In this document: in pieces, positions 56,938 through 64,000 of the stretch | Numbering within the stretch: position 1 is the stretch's first letter | Layout: every line of letters begins with the position of its first letter | NCBI GenBank assembly: GCA_947462335.1 | Contig: OX381706.1 | Location: forward strand, 19,878,784-19,942,783 | Direction of reading: 5' to 3' | DNA from: Harmothoe impar | Lineage: Eukaryota > Annelida > Polychaeta > Phyllodocida > Polynoidae | Length of the DNA stretch: 64,000 bases | Translations under genes and position numbers: made by a program | Notes under the pieces: model-generated | Seen by the model: only the letters and a program-made list of their open reading frames with translations | Database searches by the model: none | Told to the model about the DNA's origin: nothing

Positions 56938-59900
56938 ATGGAGCGGGATCGAAATACCTGCGACGGTCTTCAGGTAAAGTGTGGTTTACAGCAAATTCCA
57001 GAGACTTTTATCCTCAATATCGATGCAAAAGTGTTAGTTGGAGAACAGGCATTGTAGATGATACTTTGCACCAACTTAATTGGATAACAATACACAAATA
57101 ATTTAACTTTTTAACTTGGCAGCAGAACAACAACAAACATTTTCCTCAGTCAGTGAATCGTGTCTGTACAAGTATCTTTGCTTTGGGTTTCCTCCAAACT
57201 ACAGTTACACACAATATGTTGACTGAGAAATGGCAGAAACTACTTTACAATACCGATATTCAAAGTGCCATAGAATCTCATCTAGTAGGAATTTTAACTT
57301 GCTTTAAAGTGCTATGAAAAGCTACTTTCAAGGCCTTTCGTTTGAGCTATTCCTTGTGTAATTCTAGTGAGATGCTATTTTGGGGCTGTCATCGCTATAC
57401 ACAGTACCGGTAATGATCTTGTCACTTGTCCCGAAAATGTATCATATGGACTCATCATGGAGTGTTGACCGTTGCTATTTTGGTCATAATGCTACATAGG
57501 CCTAGTGAGTAACCACAGTACCGGTAGTGACATTGAATTTGACTCACTGTGTGACTGTGTCAGTTTCAAGTGAGTTTGTGTCTGTGAGTGTGACGCTGAC
57601 TCTATGAGATGAGGTACAAATCACTCATTCACAGTATAATACCGGCGGCACCAAGACAAGTTTGTGTCACTCTGAGTCTGACTCAGTCTCTGTGACTGTC
57701 GAAGTTTGGCTACTGTTTCAATACAATTGCAACTTTAATACTAATAGGTACCGGTAGCTGAAGTTTGTACATCTAAAAAGTAGAGTTTGATCTTGATCTC
57801 CTCTTTTACTACATTTAGGACTGTGGGACTGGATTACTAGAGGAACTGTTGGGCTTCTTCGAGTCAGAAGCTACCATATTAGACTCACAGCTAATGTCAA
57901 ATAGCTTCAACATGACGTCTTCAACATTCCAGTCTGCAATCAAATTTTATGGTCGACCAATTCTCCCACCGGTGGTAAGATTCCTTTCTCAGTTTTGAGA
58001 AGTGTTGTCCCTTATCACAACTGTTATATCTTGATCGTGATCATCGACCCACTGTTAAAAAATATATTCGTTTAGCATTTCATGTAATTTGTGAAGGGTT
58101 ATATTCCCTAAAACCCCCGTTTTGTTTGTTTAAATAGAAATTATATCCATATAATTGTTTTTCACCTCAGATAATTACATTTATTGGACTTGGCATCTCA
58201 TTTCTCATATCTATTGTTCATGAAATATGAAATGCCAAATGGGTCTTTATTTGATCAATTATTGATATTACATCAAACACTAATTGTACACAGACAAAAA
58301 TACATGATGTTGTAGCTCATAGATCATGATTTAAGGGTGCTTTTACTTGACTAGATGACGGATGAACGGTTTGAAGAGATGGCGATGTACAAGCGGCAAG
58401 CCATCTTTACAGAGACAAGACTCAAGGCACGGGGAAGACAAAAACTACTGTCTCGTGTACAGTCTATTGTGGATGGCATGAATGTAAGCTTTTCTTCTAT
58501 AATGGAATAAATCATATCCAAAACTTGCATATATGATGCTTCGAAACTAAAGAGCTAGAAACAGTGGTACCTTTGCGATGAGACCCACACTTTGCATACA
58601 ATGATACATATGTGCACATGGAATTATATATGATTGGGTGTAAGTGTTTATATGACATTATTTGCCATTTAATATGTATCAAAGAATCAATTACGGTACT
58701 GGTATTTAATGTTTGAAACAGCAAGTGTCCTATCGTGTCTTCTAGGTGCTATTTGATTTCCTATTTTCTCATTGGAACTTGATTTTCCATTTTCAGCGTC
58801 CATCTTCCTTGAAATCAACTCAGGGTAAAACAATCTCAGAATCAAATTCATCTAAGATGGCTCGACCTGCGTCCCCACCCAACATATCATCTGAACCGGC
58901 CACAGATATACCAACAAGACCAATCAGTCAAGAGACCATGTCTTCGATGGCGCCCGATTCACTTGAGCTTGAAGCAGGAGAACCAAAGGAGTCACATGTT
59001 CTGCCTCCATCTAAGACCTCCCCCAGGTCAGAAACTAAGGATAGTGGGATCTCCTCCCAGAGTCAGGTAGAGGATAGTCCCATAGAGCACAGTACAGTCA
59101 CCACCGACCCTCAGAGTGAGGAACCCCAGGACACCATGGCCGAAATCGACGATATCTCCGACGATGATCTAGACGAGGCAGCCATGGCTACTGCCACCGA
59201 ACCGATCAAAATCTCAATGAATCAAGTTCCTGCGCGGCCTCGAACTGTCGCCGAGCGCCTCGGTTCGGCTTTCGAGCTGCTCAAAAAGGGAGATGGGGAA
59301 ACGAGTCAAGCACCGATAGTGAATCAGACGAGTGCTCGGTCCAGTGTTAGTGGGACGACATCGACAACTAGCACTGACACAACACTACAGGATACCGTGC
59401 TGGTACAAGCCCCACTTCATAGTACAGAGACACAACCAATGGACAATCTTGTCAATGAGAGCACTCAGAGCTTAGAGAATACTGATACAACCACAGAGAG
59501 CGGTGGTATTGAGACTGGTTTTGAACCATTGAGCAGCACGCGGAGTTTGCTGAGCCGTGTTGCGTTTAACTTTGACGATGATGAAAGCCCTGAGCATGAT
59601 GCGCCACCCATGAAAATTGGAGACATCTCTAAGATATCGTGCTCATTACAATCCCAGGACACTAACGCTGTGCTTGAGTCAGTTGAAGATGTGACGTCTG
59701 AAGTGAAACATGCTGAAACTAAACCTGACCAACCTAACCTTGTACCAGAGGAGAGTATGAATCTCTCCGTTGGTCCCATCGTAACCCCTGATGTTTCCCA
59801 TATTGAAGCGTCACAAGATGATATAGTTACTGCATCTGTAAATGTACCAGGTAAGGTTGAACACTCAGCTACAGTACCAGAAGTGCAGGAGCTACCTGTA

Positions 59901-62900
59901 TTACCTAAACCCACACAACGTGCAAGCTTAAATACTGAAAGTGCCGAACCTCTGTCTCAGTCAGTAGTCCCACCCTCAGCACACAACCAGTCTGATGTGA
60001 GTTCAGGGACCCCTGGTTCTGCCTCCCAGGAGGTGGGGGAGTCTACCACCCTGACCATGTACACCACTAGTACAGACATCGAGAGGTACATGCAGGGCTC
60101 CCAGGACACTGATACCATCAGGAGCTCTATGACAACCCTGCCTCATATACTGGACGACTCCATGTCTGTGTCTGAGATAGGGGAGCACATGGTATCTGTT
60201 CCAGTAACAAAACAAGATGATGGTGTTGCTCGCGAAAACTTGCCGGATGTGAAGTTGAGTGATATGGCGCCTACGACATCGGTTAGTGTTACTGTAGATT
60301 CACTAAGCACGAGTGCCTGCACCGAGCCGCCAAAGCCGACTGCATCTGTGTCGTCACCTGAGAAAATAGAGCCTCAGCCCAAAGACAGGGTCCTGCGTAA
60401 GGGCTCATACACGATTGATTCGCCATCTACTGGAATTCTCCGTCGAGCGTCGTATACGCTGGACTCGCCATCCATAGGAATCCATCCGCATCGGAGGGGA
60501 TCCTATACACTAGAATGCCCATCCCCTGCTCTGCTTCATGCTACTCAACAACCTGATGATGGAAACAAAGAAAAGGAGAGACCGAAGTCAGCGCTGGGTA
60601 TAACTCAGCCAATGACTAGCGATACAGTCGGAGGCCATGTTAACCATAGCCATGCACGAAGCGAGCCGGCGAGACTAACGCAGTACGCACTGACCAGTAG
60701 TATGGAGGACCTCAAACTAAGGCCTGTCCAAAGGACACTCAATTTTGACTACGACTCTGAATCTAATCACACTCAAACCCAGTCTGAGAAAAATAACCAA
60801 ATTGTTGACAGCAGAAACCTACCACAGGTTCCTGCCTTACCACAGGTTCCTACCTTAACGCAGGTTCCTCCCCAACCGGTTAAAGTGGGCAAGGAAGAAC
60901 ACTTACAGCGGTACCTGCAAACACTCAGTCAAATGCCGCAGTTAAATCCAAACCAAACCAGCGTTAGCGACAGTGTCCAGTCTAGCCCCAAAGAGAAGAC
61001 CACCTCCGACACTAGTAGTAGCCCAGGACAGGTGGATCCACACCATATGAACGGTCTAGGCTCTCTAGGGACAATGTCTGGAGTGGAAATGAGCATTGGG
61101 GAGATATCTGAGGATTCCTTGTCGCAGAGCATGCAGGTGGGTTTAGTTTTGAAAATTTTATTCCTTCTTTTTTTCACGAAAAATTATACATGGTTTTCCT
61201 TCTGGCAATTAAAAGATGAATAAAGATTTCACTGTGACATCGATATTTAGGGATGATTTAAGTGATGATTTAATTTTAAACAAAGATACACTATCAGTGC
61301 ATGTAGTCAATAACATATCTTTTGCTGTGTCAATATCTTTTTTTTTGGAGGGGTGGGGGGGGGGGGTGCTATCAATATCAATATTGCGTTTGACCTCATG
61401 TGTTTACCTTTACAATGCAGATTGAGTTTGAGAAGCTGCAGAGATGACTGATATGAGAAGAGAAAATTTAATATTTTTATTAAAAATAAGCAAAGAAAAA
61501 AGATGTCGATATCAATATTATATTTGAGCTCATTGGTTCAACTTTACAATGCAGATTGAGTTTGAGAAGCTACTGATCCATTTGAGAAAAGATAATAAAA
61601 AAAAAGGAAAAACTGTCAATATCAATTTTTTTCCCAATGCAGATGGAGTTTGAGAAGCTGCAGAGCCAGCTGATGGAGCAGCAGAAGCAGCAGCTGTCCC
61701 ATCTGCTGCAGGAGCAGCAGCGACAGCAGATGGCCATGCAGCAGGAGTTCCTGCGCTACGAGACGATGCTGCTCGAGTCGAGCGCCACCGAGCAGGACGC
61801 ACTGCTGTACCAACAGCTGCAGGACCGACAGCGACAGCTGCTGCAGCAGCAGATGGCCATGCAGCAGCAGCTGCGCTGGCAGATGCAGCAGCAGCGGCAG
61901 CAGCTGCAGGCCCAGTTAATGTACCTTAAACAGAGCCAGGGGCTGCTCCATGGGAAATCTGATAGTGGTGGAGGTAAAGCCCACAATGGGATGAATCCTG
62001 GGGCGGGGAAGAAGACGAAAAGGAAAAAGTGGCAGGAGCCGCAACGGACTGAGGATTGGGTCATCGAGGCTGGGTCTGTGACGAGTGACAGTAATATTGC
62101 TGCTAGTTCCACACTCTCTGGGACTGGAGAAGCCCAGGATGTTAGACCTCCAAGTCAGAGGTACTTCTCAGATATCCTACCAGGAGATCAAACTCAAAAC
62201 TCAACAGACACAATTAGCAGTGCCTACTTCATGCCAGCAGCAAGAAACAGAAACCGCTCGGGAGTTACGCTGGGCACTGACCCGTTTGTCAGCCAGCAGT
62301 CTGAATCAGGGATGTCGACGAACACCGACATCCACGGGTTTAAGAAGCGGGTTAGTTTCTCTACAGACATTGACGCTGCGTCTGACGCAGGCTCGCTCAC
62401 AAGTCGCAGCACGAGTCGGTCAGGGGCCGTCTCAGAACCTCTCCCGGCTGGACACTATAGAGTCGGTAGTCAGTATTACCCCGTCCCAAGTATCGAGCCT
62501 TTGATGGAGACTGCTGAGAGTTCAGAGACGAGTGTACTAAATAGTGTAGCCAGCACACCAACAAGACTAACCAAGGCAGGGTATACTCAGTCGCCGGTTT
62601 CATCAGTCGCAAGTTCACGCATCTCAAAGACAAGCCGTGGAAGTCCACGGTCCCCCAGACATGTAGCATTAAGCGGACCAAAAATTAGCATGTATGACGT
62701 AAGTAGCAGTTTCAAGTTGATTTATGATGTAAGTAGGGGTTTCAAGCTGATCTATGATGTAAGGAGGGGCTTCAACTTGATGTGTGCAGTAGAGGTTTCA
62801 AGTTGATTTATGATGTAAGTAAGGGTAATAAATCCCCAATTTTCATCTAATGTTCCAGTTGTTCTATGTTTAGAAAAGAACAGTTAGATGTCACAAAATA

Positions 62901-64000
62901 ACAAGATATAGTCTTCACACACAAGCTTTTAGCTAATCTGTCAGCATCTGCAATACCGGGCATCATAATTTCCCAACAAATATACTGGTAATCAATATGG
63001 GGGCATTAAAAAAAAATAAAAAGATAAATTCTTGAAAATAATTGATATCATTGGGATATTTTGATTAAATTAGTGTGCTATATTTCAAAATTGTGTAAGG
63101 GAATTGTCTTGTTTTACAGGCCGTGCCCCCAGAGCTGCAGAAGAAGTTTGAGCGGGTGTCTGCGGCCGCCAAGGGCTACCTCACCCGGAGACTCATGAGA
63201 AGTGACAAAGTCAACCAGATTATAAAGACCATCACCGTAAGTGGCAACCATGTGCAGAATAATCTTTCGTACAACTCACACCTAGCGTATAACTCGCACC
63301 CAGACTTGGGAGAATCCTATAAGCTGCACTGTAGTGATTAAAATGTCCACTTTAGTACTGTGGTATACTTCTAAAACCCTTGTATAATCCATGAGTTGTT
63401 TGAGCTACAGGATCATATTAACATGTACTAAAGATTGAAATGGCACTTTCATTTTAGAATGATATAATCAGAATAGGGAGTACAATCATGTTTTCCACTG
63501 AATTACAATTTATTTAAATTAAAGTGGATGGATAATTTTACTTATTTAGGACACTGCTGAATTTGCGATAGTCTTTCAAAACGAGTCGCTCAGCAAGCAA
63601 GGCCAGGTGACGAGTCAGGATAAGGAGTTGGTGGATCGCGTGCTCGCCCAGCTCGCGGCTGCAATGTATGAAATACATGAGATATTCTTCGAGATACCAG
63701 TCGCAGAGAGGATGTCTTATATTGCACAGACGCGGGCTTCAGAGCGGGAGCGAATCTTCAAACAGAAGGTAAGTATTGCTAGTGATTATGATCTACCGTA
63801 TTTGAGGTATTAAGCGCCAAGGACAGTCACACTTATGAAATATATTAATGGTATTTCAATAATTAAGACTTTAAATCTATTGCAAATAAAAAATTTAATT
63901 TTGCCCCCAAAACAGGTTTGCGAGATGAATTATTTGAGAATATACATCATCAGAGCGTGTTTCTATTTCTTTCTACAGCAGGCGAAGAAGAAAAGCAACC
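56938..64000 (+). CDS. CCP110: Centriolar coiled-coil protein CP110, 5' eight exons
   Basis: Exons 56938-56973, 57819-57974, 58355-58483, 58797-61136, 61643-62698, 63120-63236, 63550-63768, and 63979 onward, all phase 0 until the window ends. CP110 caps the distal centriole and blocks premature cilium formation. Matches to the vertebrate protein: N-terminal AIKFYGRPILPP and LLSRVQSIVDGMN; a Gln-rich coiled coil in exon 5 (about residues 900-1000); KFERVSAAAKGYLTRRLM in exon 6, a calmodulin-binding-like helix; and DRVLAQLAAAMYEIHEIFFEI with AERMS in exon 7. The 780-codon exon 4 is a Ser/Thr/Pro-rich disordered region. The 3' end lies beyond 64000. The starting Met at 56938 is the only one near an upstream splice-compatible short exon. 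Confidence 0.93.
61417..61663. repeat. Triplicated 3' splice site and exon 5 start in CCP110
   Basis: The string aatgcag followed by at(t/g)gagtttgagaagct occurs at 61417-61441, 61549-61573 and 61637-61661. Only the third opens into the long exon; the first meets TGA (gcagagatga) within 27 bases. Confidence 0.7.
62686..62818. repeat. Tandem repeats containing four candidate donors at the CCP110 exon 5 end
   Basis: A unit of about 33 bp containing (tt)tatgatgtaagtaggggtttcaag repeats after the first donor TATGAC/GTAAGT. Later units keep TATGAT/GTAAGT or GTAAGG. Confidence 0.7.

Noticed and set aside
61216..61425. Short ORF after CCP110 exon 4
   Set aside because: Intron sequence between the GT donor at 61137 and the duplicated acceptors.

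Overview
The window is animal nuclear DNA: genes carry GT-AG introns, and the two recognisable host genes on the right are POLR3D and CCP110. The many inverted-repeat elements and a tandemly duplicated Golgi sulfotransferase suggest a marine invertebrate, plausibly an invertebrate deuterostome. The species cannot be fixed from the sequence alone.

Layout. 1-5889: part of a decaying, self-replicating-type mobile element (broken family B DNA polymerase, intact death-domain ORF, terminal repeat). 6482-9403: an intact three-exon carbohydrate sulfotransferase gene. About 9400-34470: three further copies of the sulfotransferase 3' region, in units of about 3.75-6 kb, each with an intact last exon but no first exon, plus a small unknown cysteine-containing ORF, hairpins and an old element relic. 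Inside one unit, at 14602-24031, sits a complete 9430-bp element with inverted terminal repeats, a 6-bp target-site duplication (GATAAG) and three genes: a tandem death-domain protein, a protein with a C-terminal PC4-like region, and a 1374-residue family B DNA polymerase. 37905-49000: two related four-transmembrane PPxY proteins and a small two-exon MADF-like gene among many short elements. 50641-55258 (minus): POLR3D, nine exons, 409 residues. 56938-64000 (plus): CCP110, divergent from POLR3D and running off the window end.

The main discovery candidate is the 9.43-kb element and its relative at the left edge. PolB, long terminal repeats and a 6-bp duplication are Polinton/Maverick or adintovirus traits, but I see no integrase, packaging ATPase, protease or capsid gene. 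In their place are death-domain and PC4-like proteins. The end next to the death-domain gene carries a 42-bp perfect palindrome, which in the two copies differs by a compensated base pair, and a long G tract. The terminal repeats are arrays of ACCGGAAGTGA, CACGTG and TGACGTCA-type sites. The two copies share one low-complexity N-terminal region joined either to PC4-like or to tandem death-domain sequence, so the family appears to swap modules. The host sulfotransferase array preserves empty copies of the insertion site, which fixes the element ends to the base.
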